Shown here: positions 54,136 through 64,000 of the stretch, one piece after another
Layout: each line of letters opens with the position of its first letter
How positions within the stretch are numbered: position 1 is the stretch's first letter
DNA from: Photobacterium jeanii
Lineage (GTDB): Bacteria > Pseudomonadota > Gammaproteobacteria > Enterobacterales > Vibrionaceae
DNA length: 64,000 bases
Assembly: GCF_001650345.1 (NCBI RefSeq)
Contig: NZ_LVHF01000012.1
Coordinates: 744,001 to 808,000 of the forward strand
Direction: 5' to 3'
Notes under the pieces: model-generated
The model's database searches: none
What the model saw: the letters and a program-made list of their open reading frames with translations, nothing else
What the model was told of the DNA's origin: nothing
Made by a program: the position numbers and the translations under genes

Positions 54136-54824
54136 TAGGCTACCTCTACTTGAACCAACTCGCCGTCTTGCATATGCATGCAACGGTCTAATTTAGCGGC
54201 CAGTTCATTATCGTGGGTTACCACTAAAAACGCGGTTTGTGACTCGCGGTTTAAACGACGCATTAAGTCATAAATCTCAAGTGCCGTTTTATGATCCAAG
54301 TTACCCGTTGGCTCATCAGCCAGTACTAACGCTGGCTTGTTCACCAATGCACGAGCAATCGCCACACGTTGACGCTCACCGCCACTTAATTCAGAAGGAC
54401 GATGTTCAAAACGATGGCTTAACCCCACCATGGTCAGTAGTTCTTCTGCTTGAGCGCGGGCTTCTTTGGTACTAACACCACCAATCAACAGCGGCATTGC
54501 CACGTTCTCGACCGCGGTAAAATCAGCCAATAAATGATGGAACTGGTACACAAAACCAATCTCTTGGTTACGCACTTTCGCTTGTTTATTGGCACTCATC
54601 GCACTTAGGTTCTGCTCTTTAAAGAACACTTCACCAGCTGTTGGCTCATCTAACGCCCCCAGCAAATGCAGTAGCGTACTTTTACCTGAACCGGATGAAC
54701 CCACAATACCGACCAATTCACCGCTTTCAATACTGAAACCGACGCCTTTTAGCACTTCAGTCTCCATTTGAGCTTCGCGGTAAATCTTACGCAAACCCTG
54801 ACAAACTAATAACGAATTACTCAT
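54135..54824 (-). CDS. lolD: lipoprotein-releasing ATPase LolD
   Basis: A 229-residue ABC ATPase. Walker [13 protein letters not shown] near residue 42, signature [10 protein letters not shown] near residue 145, Walker [13 protein letters not shown] near 166 and the switch HDNELA. The ATG at 54824 gives [15 protein letters not shown], the family start. It overlaps the end of lolC by 8 bp. Confidence 0.95.
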   Translation of the reverse strand: MSNSLLVCQGLRKIYREAQMETEVLKGVGFSIESGELVGIVGSSGSGKSTLLHLLGALDEPTAGEVFFKEQNLSAMSANKQAKVRNQEIGFVYQFHHLLADFTAVENVAMPLLIGGVSTKEARAQAEELLTMVGLSHRFEHRPSELSGGERQRVAIARALVNKPALVLADEPTGNLDHKTALEIYDLMRRLNRESQTAFLVVTHDNELAAKLDRCMHMQDGELVQVEVA

Positions 54825-56025
54825 AACGAAGTGCCTCTGCTGGACGAACAATCGCAGCACGATAAGAAGGGAAAACGGTGGCTAGTAAACTTAGTAATAT
54901 AGCCCCCAGAATGACAAAACCAATTTGCAGTGGCGAAATAACAACGGGCAGTGAACCACCCACAGTGATCAGCTGAACGCCAAGCACCGTCATCACAGTA
55001 TTTAAGTTCAGTGCCAACAGTGTGCCCAAGAAGCCACCAATCACAGCACCAATAACGCCACTACTTGCGCCTTGTACCATAAACACCAGTAACACTTGCC
55101 AGTTGGTCATACCTTGCGTTTTCAAGATCGCCACCTCAGCTTGTTTCTCCATCACCACCATGATGAGCGCTGAAATAATATTAAACGCAGCGACACCAAT
55201 GATCAGACCAAGCATCAGTCCCATCATGTTCTTCTCCATTTTTACCGCTTGGAAAAGCTCACCACGTTGTTCACGCCAATCTGACCACTGCCAACCATCA
55301 GGCAAAGATTGTTGAGCTAACTCAGTGACAGCAAAAGGATCATCAAGAAACACTCGCCAACCTGAAATTTGGTCACCTTTGTAACGCAATAGCTTGGCAG
55401 CATCGGCAATATGAACCACGACCAACTGCTTATCGACATCAGAACCTGTGTCAAACACTCCTGAGACAGTAAAATTACGCTGGCTAGGAATACGTCCCAA
55501 CGGGGTATATTGGCTCGCGCTGGTAACCATCAAACGGACTTTATCACCCACTTGCACGCCTAACTGCGCAGCAAGAGCATGGCCCAATACGACTTGATAA
55601 CTCCCTTTGGTTAACGCATTTAATTGACCCAACGTCATTTGCTCGGCAATAGGATCATACTTAGCAGGATCAATGCCTAATAACATACCAGCAGAGAGCG
55701 AGGACGCACTTTGCAAGACCGTTTCACTACGAACAATTGGAACGGCGCGCTCAACATGGTCTAAGGTACTAACCCATGATGGCTCACCATCTGTAAGCAG
55801 GGTTTTGTGATCAGTTTGACTAATAACCGCATGGGGCATCACACCTAAAATGCGTTGCTTCAGCTGCTGCTCAAAACCGTTCATCACAGACAATACTGTG
55901 ACAAGCGATAACACACCGATGGTGATCCCTGCGGTCGACATATAAGAGACAAATCGACTAAAGCGATCGCCTGAGCGCCCACGTAAATAACGTAAGCCGA
56001 TAAAAAGAGAGACGGGATGAAACAT
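54817..56025 (-). CDS. lolC: lipoprotein-releasing permease subunit LolC
   Basis: A 402-residue LolC/E-family membrane protein with the same 1+3 transmembrane layout as LolE. It starts [17 protein letters not shown], contains [23 protein letters not shown] and ends [16 protein letters not shown]. In E. coli LolC contacts LolA through its periplasmic hook. It is first in lolCDE. The ORF begins 14 codons earlier but the ATG at 56025 fits the family length. Confidence 0.94.
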   Translation of the reverse strand: MFHPVSLFIGLRYLRGRSGDRFSRFVSYMSTAGITIGVLSLVTVLSVMNGFEQQLKQRILGVMPHAVISQTDHKTLLTDGEPSWVSTLDHVERAVPIVRSETVLQSASSLSAGMLLGIDPAKYDPIAEQMTLGQLNALTKGSYQVVLGHALAAQLGVQVGDKVRLMVTSASQYTPLGRIPSQRNFTVSGVFDTGSDVDKQLVVVHIADAAKLLRYKGDQISGWRVFLDDPFAVTELAQQSLPDGWQWSDWREQRGELFQAVKMEKNMMGLMLGLIIGVAAFNIISALIMVVMEKQAEVAILKTQGMTNWQVLLVFMVQGASSGVIGAVIGGFLGTLLALNLNTVMTVLGVQLITVGGSLPVVISPLQIGFVILGAILLSLLATVFPSYRAAIVRPAEALRYE

Positions 56026-56223
56026 AAACGTGCTCAAAAACCCCCAATAAATAACTTCTGCAAGCATACCTGCCCAGATAAATTATTACCAATAACCAAG
56101 ATAAAACTAATGTAAAAACAAGGGCTAAAATTGCGCAAAATCCCACCATCAAAGCCCATTAACTTGCTCGATTAACCAAGGTGCGTGATAATCGTTAGAT
56201 TGAATTTAAAAGCAGAGCTACCG

Positions 56224-56799
56224 ATGACTCAGGATGAATATTTCTCAGTCCACGCTGGGTTAACAATCAATGTGGAGCCACTTGCCGATAACGCGATCTG
56301 TCCTGACGAGCAGGCGTTCAGTTTAGAAATTCCCCCTCTTTTTCGCGTTGCCAGCGAATGCTGTGAACTTGAAGAAAATACCGAACGCTTATTAAAAAAA
56401 TTCGGTAGCGACGACAGCAAAGCATTGATCGCTTATCTCGGTGCGCAAAACACCAAAATCAATCTGCTGCTTTCCTTCGTATTATCACAACAAGACGATC
56501 CTAACCTGCGTTTTACAACCCGTACCTTCGGTGCAAGCCGTTTAAGCTACCTTTCCGCGCAGGCGTTAAGCGTAGGGCAACAAGTTCGCCTTAAACTGTT
56601 CCTCAATAACCCTCCAGCGGCGATTTATTGCTATGCCGAGGTGATGGCTTGTCAGCCAACAGAGGATGCAGACCGCTACGAAATCGAACTGCGTTATTCT
56701 CGTCTTTTGGAAAGCGATCGCGATCTTTTGATCCGCGCCGCCCTTCATGTTCAGCAAAAACTCCTGCGTGAACGTGCGCAACAACGAACTGATAGTTAA
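56224..56799 (+). CDS. PilZ-like protein, PlzB type, with degenerate c-di-GMP motif
   Basis: A 191-residue cytoplasmic protein immediately upstream of mfd, the position of plzB (VC1885) in V. cholerae. The C-terminal half has the strand pattern of a PilZ domain (SYLSAQALSVGQQVRLKLFL then YCYAEVMAC). I do not see the canonical RxxxR followed by D/N-x-S-x-x-G, so c-di-GMP binding is doubtful. The assignment rests mainly on synteny and length. The ATG at 56224 is used; a start 13 codons upstream is possible. Confidence 0.6.
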   Translation: MTQDEYFSVHAGLTINVEPLADNAICPDEQAFSLEIPPLFRVASECCELEENTERLLKKFGSDDSKALIAYLGAQNTKINLLLSFVLSQQDDPNLRFTTRTFGASRLSYLSAQALSVGQQVRLKLFLNNPPAAIYCYAEVMACQPTEDADRYEIELRYSRLLESDRDLLIRAALHVQQKLLRERAQQRTDS

Positions 56800-56806
56800 T
56801 CAAGCC

Positions 56807-59800
56807 ATGAAAACAGCGTCTATTCTTGCGATTCCCCACCCGAGCAAAGCGGGTGATAAAAAATTCATCGGTAACCTGTCGGGTGCCGCCCTTGCTCTTG
56901 CTATCGCAGAGCTTGCGAACGATCACCAAGGTCCACTGCTTGTCGTTGTTGCTGATTCACAATCGGCATTACGCCTTCAGGCGGAAGTCAGCCAATTTAC
57001 GGCACAAGACGTCAGCGTCTTCCCCGATTGGGAAACCTTGCCGTACGATAACTTCTCGCCGCACCAAGATATCATTTCCGATCGTCTTGCCTGCTTATAC
57101 AAGCTACCGACTCAAGAATCAGGCGTGTTGTTTATTCCTGTCAGTACCTTGCTACAACGATTAACACCGCATTCTTTCTTGCACCAACATGCGCTAGTAG
57201 TCAGCAAAAATGACCGCCTATCACTGGAAAAATTACGCATTCAGTTGGAAGCGTCAGGCTATCGCCACGTCGATCAAGTGATGGAGCACGGTGAATATGC
57301 CAGCCGTGGTTCGCTGCTTGATCTCTACCCTATGGGTAGCAACCAGCCATATCGCATTGACTTTTTCGATGATGAAGTTGATTCCATCCGTCATTTCGAT
57401 CCTGAAAACCAGCGTTCTACTGGTGAAATCCAAGCGATTAACCTACTCCCAGCTCACGAGTTTCCAACCGATGATATCGCGGTGGAAAACTTCCGCATGC
57501 GCTGGCGTGAACGCTTTGAGGCGCGTCGCGAACCAGAATCAATTTATCAGCAAGTAAGTAAGCGCACTTGGCCTGCGGGTATCGAATACTGGCAGCCTCT
57601 GTTTTTTGAGCAAACTGAAACCTTATTCGACTACTTACCTACTTCAAGTTTATTAGTTACTGTCGGTGAACTAGAACCTGCCGTAGATACATTCTTAAGC
57701 GATGCAGAATACCGCTACGATCAACGCCGAGTCGATCCGCTACGTCCTCTATTGCCACCAGCCGAATTGTGGATGAGCAAAGATGAAATGTTCGCGGGCT
57801 TCAAACCACTTCCTCAGGTTCGCATTCGCCATGAAGAAGAAAGCGATAAAAGTGGTCGTTATAACCCGCCACTGATCGATGTGCCTGAGCTCGTTATCAA
57901 TCATCAGCTCAAAGAACCTTTTGCGGATCTACGTCGCTTCATCGAACAATACCAAGGTAAAGTTATCTTCTCGGTTGCCTCTGAAGGTCGCCGCGAAGCC
58001 ATGCTGGATCTCCTTGCTCGCATCAAACTGCGCCCAATGGTGTGCGATAGCTTGACCGAAGCACTCTCAGCGCCAAGCGATCACACCTTGGTTATTGGTG
58101 CTGCGGAAAAAGGCTTTATTCTCGAAGACAAAAACATTGCCTTCCTATGTGAAAGCGATTTACTGGGCGAACGTGTTATCCAACGTCGTCGCCGTGAAGA
58201 AAAGAAAGCCATTAATGCCGATACCATTATCCGCAACTTGGCAGAACTGCAAATTGACCAACCCGTCGTGCACATTGATCACGGTGTGGGTCGTTACAAA
58301 GGGTTGCAAACTCTTGAAGCCGGCGGCTTAACAACAGAATACGTTACCCTTGAATATCAAGGTGGCGCCAAGCTGTACGTCCCTGTCGCATCACTTCACC
58401 TTATTGGTCGCTACTCAGGTGGCGCGGAAGAAACGGCACCATTACACAAACTTGGTGGCGAAGCATGGACCAAAGCACGTAAACGCGCGGCGGAAAAAGT
58501 GCGTGATGTGGCTGCAGAACTATTGGATGTGTACGCCAAGCGTGAACTAAAACCAGGCTTTAAATTCAACCTCGACCGCGAAGCTTACGCTGATTTTTGC
58601 AGTGGTTTTCCGTTTGAAGAAACACACGACCAAGCCTTGGCTATCAATGCTGTACTATCGGATATGTGCCAAGCCAAAGCTATGGACCGCTTAGTCTGTG
58701 GTGATGTGGGCTTTGGTAAAACCGAAGTGGCTATGCGCGCTGCGTTTGTCTCTGTCGATAATAACAAGCAAGTAAGCGTCTTAGTTCCGACTACCCTATT
58801 GGCACAACAACACTTTGAAAACTTCCGCGACCGCTTTGCTAATACGCCAGTGCGTGTTGAAGTGCTATCGCGCTTTAAAACCGCTAAAGAGCAAAAACAA
58901 ATTATCGCCGATGTTGAAGAAGGCAAAGTGGATATCTTGATTGGTACTCACAAGCTGCTAAACACCGCGATTAAATACCACGATCTCGGTCTATTGATTG
59001 TTGATGAAGAACACCGCTTTGGTGTCCGTCAAAAAGAGAAGATCAAATCGCTACGTGCTGACGTTGATATCCTAACGCTAACAGCGACACCTATCCCACG
59101 TACGCTAAATATGGCGATGAGTGGGATGCGTGATTTATCTATCATTGCTACTCCACCAGCACGTCGCTTGGCAATCAAAACCTTTGTGCGTGAGCGTGAT
59201 GATGCCGTAGTACGCGAAGCCGTGTTGCGTGAAATCATGCGTGGCGGTCAGACCTACTTCTTACATAACGAAGTAGATAGCATTGAAAAAACCGTCGAAG
59301 AGCTGACGAAACTCGTTCCTGAAGCGCGTATCACCTTTGCCCACGGGCAAATGCCTGAGCGTGAACTTGAGCGCATTATGTCGGATTTCTACCACCAGAA
59401 ATTCAACCTATTAGTTTGTACTACCATTATCGAAACAGGTATCGACGTACCAACTGCCAACACCATTATCATGAACCGTGCTGACAACCTAGGTTTGGCA
59501 CAGTTGCACCAGTTGCGTGGTCGTGTCGGTCGTTCGCACCACCAAGCATATGCGTATCTACTTACGCCACATCCAAAACGTATGACCAAAGATGCGGTTA
59601 AACGTCTGGATGCTATTGCTTCGCTAGAAGATCTTGGTGCTGGCTTTACCTTAGCAACCCACGACTTAGAAATTCGTGGTGCAGGTGAGCTATTGGGCGA
59701 CGATCAAAGTGGTCAAATCCAATCGGTTGGCTTTACTCTTTTCATGGAAATGCTAGAGCAAGCAGTAGAAGCACTGAAAGAAGGAAAAGAGCCCTCTTTG

Positions 59801-60262
59801 GATGATCTGCTTAAGCAACAAACTGAAATTGAACTGCGCGTTCCAGCCTTGATCCCAGATGATTTCATCCCTGATATCAATACCCGTTTGTCACTGTACA
59901 AGCGCATTGCAAGCACGGCTGATGAAAATGCGATCAATGAAATGAAAGTTGAGCTAATTGATCGCTTCGGGCTACTACCCGAAGCAACCAAGAACCTGTT
60001 AGCATTGAACAAACTGAAATTGAAAGCTGCCAAGATTGGCGTGAAGCGCTTAGAGGCTGGGGAAAAAGGCGGATTCTTAGAGTTCAACCCAGATGCCAAT
60101 ATCAACCCAGCTTACTTGGTGGGCTTGATCCAAGCGCAACCACAGAAATACCGGATGGAAGGACCAACCAAGTTGAAGTTGGTCGCACCTTTAACTGATC
60201 CGAAAGCGCGTCTGAAGTTTGTTGACGACGTCTTAACACAGTTTATTGAAAACAGCTTATAA
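56807..60262 (+). CDS. mfd: transcription-repair coupling factor Mfd
   Basis: A 1151-residue translocase (E. coli 1148) that removes RNA polymerase stalled at lesions and recruits UvrA. The N-terminal UvrB-homology module (FPDWETLPYDNFSPH) is followed by the RNA-polymerase-interacting domain (VHIDHGVGRYKGLQ) and the RecG-like motor with Walker A GDVGFGKTE near residue 634 and DEEHRFG near residue 732. QLRGRVGRS is motif VI. The ATG at 56807 begins MKTASILAIPHPSKAGDKK; the 20 extra upstream codons overlap the previous gene and are not used. Confidence 0.96.
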   Translation: MKTASILAIPHPSKAGDKKFIGNLSGAALALAIAELANDHQGPLLVVVADSQSALRLQAEVSQFTAQDVSVFPDWETLPYDNFSPHQDIISDRLACLYKLPTQESGVLFIPVSTLLQRLTPHSFLHQHALVVSKNDRLSLEKLRIQLEASGYRHVDQVMEHGEYASRGSLLDLYPMGSNQPYRIDFFDDEVDSIRHFDPENQRSTGEIQAINLLPAHEFPTDDIAVENFRMRWRERFEARREPESIYQQVSKRTWPAGIEYWQPLFFEQTETLFDYLPTSSLLVTVGELEPAVDTFLSDAEYRYDQRRVDPLRPLLPPAELWMSKDEMFAGFKPLPQVRIRHEEESDKSGRYNPPLIDVPELVINHQLKEPFADLRRFIEQYQGKVIFSVASEGRREAMLDLLARIKLRPMVCDSLTEALSAPSDHTLVIGAAEKGFILEDKNIAFLCESDLLGERVIQRRRREEKKAINADTIIRNLAELQIDQPVVHIDHGVGRYKGLQTLEAGGLTTEYVTLEYQGGAKLYVPVASLHLIGRYSGGAEETAPLHKLGGEAWTKARKRAAEKVRDVAAELLDVYAKRELKPGFKFNLDREAYADFCSGFPFEETHDQALAINAVLSDMCQAKAMDRLVCGDVGFGKTEVAMRAAFVSVDNNKQVSVLVPTTLLAQQHFENFRDRFANTPVRVEVLSRFKTAKEQKQIIADVEEGKVDILIGTHKLLNTAIKYHDLGLLIVDEEHRFGVRQKEKIKSLRADVDILTLTATPIPRTLNMAMSGMRDLSIIATPPARRLAIKTFVRERDDAVVREAVLREIMRGGQTYFLHNEVDSIEKTVEELTKLVPEARITFAHGQMPERELERIMSDFYHQKFNLLVCTTIIETGIDVPTANTIIMNRADNLGLAQLHQLRGRVGRSHHQAYAYLLTPHPKRMTKDAVKRLDAIASLEDLGAGFTLATHDLEIRGAGELLGDDQSGQIQSVGFTLFMEMLEQAVEALKEGKEPSLDDLLKQQTEIELRVPALIPDDFIPDINTRLSLYKRIASTADENAINEMKVELIDRFGLLPEATKNLLALNKLKLKAAKIGVKRLEAGEKGGFLEFNPDANINPAYLVGLIQAQPQKYRMEGPTKLKLVAPLTDPKARLKFVDDVLTQFIENSL

Positions 60263-60275
60263 TTGAGGCACTAAC

Positions 60276-61124
60276 GTGCGGAGTGAAATCTTGAAAAAGT
60301 TTATATATTTGCTGCTGCTTGCCGTAAGCTGGCCAAGCCTTGCAGCTCGACAATTTGATATTGAAGTCATTTTGTTTAAGCGCAATATCAGCCCAGAGCA
60401 AGTGCGCGAATCTTGGCCTGATAGCCAAAAGCCGATTAATTTAAGTGGCACTATCGCATTCAGTGACACTGAAGCTTTAGCCGCTAAAGGCGCGCGCGTG
60501 CTATCGCCAAGCCAATACCAGCTAAATAACGAATACGCCAAGCTGAAAAACCACGCCGGCTTTACTCCTTTAGCTCACTTCGCATGGCGTCAAGGTGACC
60601 AAGGAAAAGGCTCTGCACCACGTATTCACATTATGGCAGGTAAAGATTTCTCTGATCGTTTTCTTGCTGACGGTACTTCTCGTGCAGCTGCGATCAATAA
60701 TCCAGCAGACAACCTAGTCGCACCTGAAGTTGAACCAACAGGTATTGTGGTTACGACCGACAATGGTACCAGTGATATCAGCGAACAACCGGCATCTAAC
60801 TTAAATCAGCCTATTTTTGAGTTAGACGGTAAATTACAAGTTTACGTTCAGCATTATCTTTTTGTTGATGCCGATCTCGACCTTCGAGAGCCTGGTCGTC
60901 GTGAAGTGATTGTTGGCGCGGAAACTCAAGATCCTGAAAACTTACTGTTGGATGGCAATGTACAAGTTGGTCATCTGCAAGAAGTGACCAAACGCGTTGA
61001 AGTTGAAGAATTCCTTAAAGGGTTCCGATTTACTCAAACACGCCGTATGAAGAGCAGTGAAACTCACTATTTAGATCACCCTCTAATGGGGATGATCATT
61101 CAAGTTCGCCGAGTTGATGCTTAA
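60276..61124 (+). CDS. csiV: CsiV-family peptidoglycan-binding protein
   Basis: A 282-residue periplasmic protein with a signal peptide (KKFIYLLLLAVSWPSLAA), then RQFDIEVILFKRN and a C-terminal FLKGFRFTQTRRMKSSETHYLDHPL segment, as in CsiV proteins found next to mfd in Vibrio. V. cholerae CsiV binds peptidoglycan and is needed for PBP1a-dependent wall synthesis. It starts with GTG, 8 bp after GAGG, and lies 13 bp after mfd. The family call is from synteny and pattern and could be wrong at the gene-name level. Confidence 0.75.
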   Translation: MRSEILKKFIYLLLLAVSWPSLAARQFDIEVILFKRNISPEQVRESWPDSQKPINLSGTIAFSDTEALAAKGARVLSPSQYQLNNEYAKLKNHAGFTPLAHFAWRQGDQGKGSAPRIHIMAGKDFSDRFLADGTSRAAAINNPADNLVAPEVEPTGIVVTTDNGTSDISEQPASNLNQPIFELDGKLQVYVQHYLFVDADLDLREPGRREVIVGAETQDPENLLLDGNVQVGHLQEVTKRVEVEEFLKGFRFTQTRRMKSSETHYLDHPLMGMIIQVRRVDA

Positions 61125-61132
61125 TATTTTCT

Positions 61133-61158
61133 AAACCTCGCTTCGGCGAGGTTTTTTT
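61133..61158 (+). terminator. terminator after csiV
   Basis: AAACCTCGC, TTCG loop, GCGAGGTTT followed by T residues. Confidence 0.9.
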
Positions 61159-61171
61159 CAACCTGACGTTT

Positions 61172-61753
61172 ATGAATTTAGATTATCTATATCAAACGGG
61201 TCGCTTAATTCTGCGCCCTTATAAGAGTGCCGATCTCTTCCCTCACCTTGAAGCCGTGACCGAGTCGTTACCCGAACTCAGCCAATGGTTAGAATGGTGT
61301 GGCGAGGGTTATAACCAACATGATGCCAATGCATGGCTAACAACGAGTCGAGTTAATTGGCGCTCTGATATCTGCTACGAGCTCGCTATTTTTGACCGCT
61401 TTGATAATACCTTCATTGGCAGTGTGTCTTTGTACGACCTACAAGCAACCTCAAACTCAGCCAATGTAGGTTACTGGATCCGTTCACGCTACCATCGCCA
61501 AGGTATCGCTAGCGAAGCCATCAAGGTAATTTGTCGCCTTGCTTTTTTATCGCTCGAACTGACCCGCTTAGATATTGTCGTTCACCCGAATAATATAGCC
61601 AGCCAACGTACCGCCATGAGCTGTGGCGCTAGATATGAAGGGCTACTGCGAAATAAAATTATGATGCGAGGGATCCCTATGGATGGACAGCTTTACTCCA
61701 TCATTCCAAGTGATACTGAGCTGATTCAAGAAAAGCTAACCTTTAACTCATGA
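61172..61753 (+). CDS. GNAT acetyltransferase, RimJ/RimL type
   Basis: A 193-residue N-acetyltransferase. The start LIYQTGRLILRPY-like motif (TGRLILRPYKSADLF), the acetyl-CoA-binding stretch RSRYHRQGIASEAIK and VVHPNNIASQRTAMSCGARYEG define the RimJ/RimL (ribosomal-protein-serine acetyltransferase-like) family. The substrate cannot be told from sequence. It begins 47 bp after csiV, separated by a terminator. Confidence 0.85.
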   Translation: MNLDYLYQTGRLILRPYKSADLFPHLEAVTESLPELSQWLEWCGEGYNQHDANAWLTTSRVNWRSDICYELAIFDRFDNTFIGSVSLYDLQATSNSANVGYWIRSRYHRQGIASEAIKVICRLAFLSLELTRLDIVVHPNNIASQRTAMSCGARYEGLLRNKIMMRGIPMDGQLYSIIPSDTELIQEKLTFNS

Positions 61754-61897
61754 GCCGAGTGTGAGCACCGTTATGATTCAACGATGACGCGACTGACCAA
61801 AGTTCCCAAATCATTGAATTATCACTTACAATAAGAATTATGACTTCCAAGCTGTACAATTTTCAACGGCTTGGCATGACATCAAAAAGGACATCAC

Positions 61898-62371
61898 GTG
61901 TTTAAAATAATCGTAACTATCGTACTTATCGCACTGGCGATTTTCTTCATGCAACGCTCGCTAGGTAACAAAAAAGCGGCGGCAGAGAACATTGAAGTCG
62001 GTCAGGCTTTCCTTGCCGACAATAAGCAAAAAGAAGGCGTGAAAGAAACGGCATCGGGTCTGCAATATCAAGTCCTTCAAGAAGGTACAGGCACAGTACA
62101 CCCGAAAGCTTCAGACAAAGTAACCGTGCACTACCACGGCACACTGATCAACGGCACAGTATTTGATAGCTCAGTTGAACGTGGCGAACCAATTCAGTTC
62201 GGCCTTAACCAAGTCATTCCAGGCTGGACCGAAGGTGTTCAACTAATGGTTGAAGGCGAAAAAACACGCTTCTTCATCCCATCAAACTTGGCTTACGGTA
62301 ACAGTGCAATTGGTGCTATCCCACCGGGCTCAGTACTTATCTTTGATGTTGAGTTACTCAAAATTAACTAA
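61898..62371 (+). CDS. membrane-anchored FKBP-type peptidyl-prolyl isomerase
   Basis: A 157-residue protein with an uncleaved N-terminal anchor (FKIIVTIVLIALAIFFMQRSL) and an FKBP domain from about residue 50 to the end. Family motifs: VTVHYHGTLINGTVFDSS, VIPGWTEGVQLM and LAYGNSAIGAIPPGS, with the conserved active-site aspartate in FDSS. It should assist folding at the periplasmic face of the inner membrane. It starts with GTG after AAGGA at 9 bp. A strong terminator follows. Confidence 0.88.
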   Translation: MFKIIVTIVLIALAIFFMQRSLGNKKAAAENIEVGQAFLADNKQKEGVKETASGLQYQVLQEGTGTVHPKASDKVTVHYHGTLINGTVFDSSVERGEPIQFGLNQVIPGWTEGVQLMVEGEKTRFFIPSNLAYGNSAIGAIPPGSVLIFDVELLKIN

Positions 62372-62412
62372 GCCTTCACTATTGCAAATAGGTTGAGCTA
62401 AACCCCACACGT

Positions 62413-62439
62413 AAAAAAACCGCCTGTTGGCGGTTTTTT
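62413..62439. terminator. terminator after the FKBP gene
   Basis: AAAAAACCGCC, TGTT loop, GGCGGTTTTTT. Confidence 0.9.
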
Positions 62440-62584
62440 ATTATTTAGAAGTGTATTGCTAACAAAGTAGAATCTAAACCAATGAGTGAGTGCTTATATG
62501 TTGAGCTTGTATTGTCATCTCTCTCATTGAACACATCTACTTTACGGCCTGCTAGATAGTAGCTTAACAGGCACTTTCAACAAC

Positions 62585-63874
62585 TTAGTGCAGTTTTAGG
62601 TTAGGACGTAATACACGGTTGATACGACCAACCAGCATCATCAAGCTAGTCTTAATCACGCCATGCAGCGCAATTTGGTGCATGCGGTATAGCGAAATGT
62701 AAACTACACGTGCAATACGACCTTCTACCATCATCGACCCCTTAGTAAGGTTACCCATTAGGCTACCGACTGTTGAGAAACGACTTAGTGATACCAGTGA
62801 GCCGTGATCGCTGTATACGTAAGGCTTTTGCTCACGATCAGTAATTTTCGCTACGATGTTAGAGAAACAACGGCTTGCCATTTGGTGTGCAGCCTGAGCG
62901 CGTGGTGGTACGAAGCTACCATCTTCTTGTACACAAGACGCTAAATCACCAATCGCATAAATACTGTCATCACGGGTGGTTTGCAGTGTTGGTTTAACAA
63001 CCAGCTGATTAATACGGTTCGTTTCAAGGCCCGCGATTTCTTTCATGAAATCAGGCGCTTTGATACCCGCAGCCCAAACCATAATTTGTGCAGGAATATG
63101 CTCACCATCTTTGGTAGTTAAGCCAGTTTCATCGGCTTGCGTTACCATGGTTGCAGTACGTACATTTACACCAAGCTTAGTTAGCTCGCTGTGTGCTGCA
63201 GATGAAATACGAGGTGGTAGCGCAGGAAGAATACGCTCACCCGCTTCAACGAGGTTTACGTTTAGACGAGAGCTATCCAAATCACCAAACCCGTAGTTTT
63301 GAAGTTCTTTCACTGCGTTATGTAGTTCAGCTGAAAGCTCAACACCCGTTGCACCTGCACCAACAATGGCGATATCCACTGTTTTTTGCTCTTTATTCGC
63401 GTGCAGTTTCAAGAAATGATCATTCATTTCAGTACGGAAACGGTGCGCCTGCTCTGGGCTATCTAGGAAGATACAATGCTCACGTACACCTGGCGTGTTG
63501 AAGTCATTAGATGTTGAGCCGATTGCCATTACCAAAATATCGTACGCAAGCTCACGCTCAGGCATCAAAAGATCGCCTTGCTCGTTGTGCAATTCAGATA
63601 AAATGATAGTTTTCGCTTCGCGATTGATATCTTTTAGGCTACCCATTTGAAAATCAAAATGATGATTTTTTGCATGAGCACGGTAACTTAGGGCATCGAC
63701 ACCTGCATCCATCGAACCTGTCGCAACTTCGTGAAGCAATGGCTTCCACAAGTGGCTTGCTTTACGGTCAACTAATGTAACTTCTGCACGACCTTTACGA
63801 CCTAGGGTGCGACCTAGTTTTGTAGCAAGCTCAAGCCCACCGGCACCACCGCCAACAACGATAATACGTGTCAC
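62585..63874 (-). CDS. ndh: type II NADH:quinone oxidoreductase
   Basis: A 429-residue non-proton-pumping NADH dehydrogenase that feeds electrons to the quinone pool. FAD motif [16 protein letters not shown] is at residues 6-21, the NADH-binding [16 protein letters not shown] near residue 170 and the second FAD stretch [11 protein letters not shown] near 300. The C-terminal amphipathic part ([16 protein letters not shown]) attaches it to the membrane. The GTG at 63874 is chosen because GAGGA lies 7 bp upstream and length then matches E. coli Ndh (434); the ORF extends 18 codons further without support. Confidence 0.94.
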   Translation of the reverse strand: MTRIIVVGGGAGGLELATKLGRTLGRKGRAEVTLVDRKASHLWKPLLHEVATGSMDAGVDALSYRAHAKNHHFDFQMGSLKDINREAKTIILSELHNEQGDLLMPERELAYDILVMAIGSTSNDFNTPGVREHCIFLDSPEQAHRFRTEMNDHFLKLHANKEQKTVDIAIVGAGATGVELSAELHNAVKELQNYGFGDLDSSRLNVNLVEAGERILPALPPRISSAAHSELTKLGVNVRTATMVTQADETGLTTKDGEHIPAQIMVWAAGIKAPDFMKEIAGLETNRINQLVVKPTLQTTRDDSIYAIGDLASCVQEDGSFVPPRAQAAHQMASRCFSNIVAKITDREQKPYVYSDHGSLVSLSRFSTVGSLMGNLTKGSMMVEGRIARVVYISLYRMHQIALHGVIKTSLMMLVGRINRVLRPNLKLH

Positions 63875-64000
63875 GATTTCTTCCTCTTTAATATACGAAT
63901 TCTTGTCTTGAATAGTCTGACTCAACATAGGCTGACAACCATTGAGTCAAACTTGCCATGAAGCTGAAAGCTCCATTAGGCAAAATAGATAGATGGACTA
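63875..64000. promoter_or_regulatory. ndh upstream region, cut by the window edge
   Basis: 126 bp upstream of ndh. It contains the ribosome site (AGAGGA) and presumably the promoter. No further element was recognised. Confidence 0.3.

Overview
The window looks like chromosomal DNA of a marine gammaproteobacterium of the family Vibrionaceae, most probably Photobacterium or a close relative. The pointers are a CosR/OpuD-type osmolyte locus, a torECA trimethylamine-N-oxide locus, the Vibrio-type cluster PilZ-mfd-csiV, a MukBEF condensin and moderate-to-low GC. The assignment is an inference from gene content. No rRNA, tRNA, CRISPR array, phage block or insertion sequence was recognised.

Layout. 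1-5.1 kb: the start of an iron-regulated imelysin-like gene with a Fur box, then a BCCT osmolyte transporter with an uncharacterised partner gene, divergent from a CosR-like MarR regulator, then a LysR regulator convergent with yfcA. 5.5-8.9 kb: a Dcu-type dicarboxylate/aspartate carrier, a HypT-like LysR regulator and an aspartate/glutamate racemase. 9-12 kb: three secreted proteins with PEP-CTERM-type tails, two of them THxN-family paralogues. 12.1-19.7 kb: ygjH, galR, the Leloir operon galETKM with an E. coli-like GalR/CRP promoter, and an EbgR regulator divergent from galE. 20.5-25 kb: a solitary Bor lipoprotein and torECA without torD. 25-29 kb: a Sel1-repeat protein, a lipoprotein and a tandem pair of secreted paralogues of unknown function. 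29.1-35.2 kb: a YgjI-like permease, a GH2 beta-galactosidase and a second EbgR. 35.2-64 kb: conserved housekeeping genes: cmoM-mukFEB, elyC, tcyP, msbA-lpxK-ycaR-kdsB, comEC, lolCDE, PilZ-mfd-csiV, a GNAT acetyltransferase, an FKBP isomerase and ndh.

How the parts fit. Galactose use spans two places: beta-galactosidase at 30.7-33.9 kb would release galactose and the Leloir operon at 13.8-18.4 kb would convert it to UDP-glucose and glucose-1-phosphate. Both sites have an EbgR paralogue, and a shared palindromic motif (TTTTACTAAAA and close variants) lies in front of both ebgR genes, in front of the beta-galactosidase and in front of ygjH. In E. coli ygjH, ebgR, ebgA, ebgC and ygjI are neighbours; here ygjH, ebgR, the beta-galactosidase and the permease are all in the window but split, and ebgC is missing. 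The housekeeping half follows the E. coli/Vibrio order closely and is mostly ordinary. The most interesting material is the gal/ebg region, a REPIN-like G-rich inverted repeat inside the gal operon, the PEP-CTERM cluster, the tandem secreted paralogues and the BCCT partner protein.
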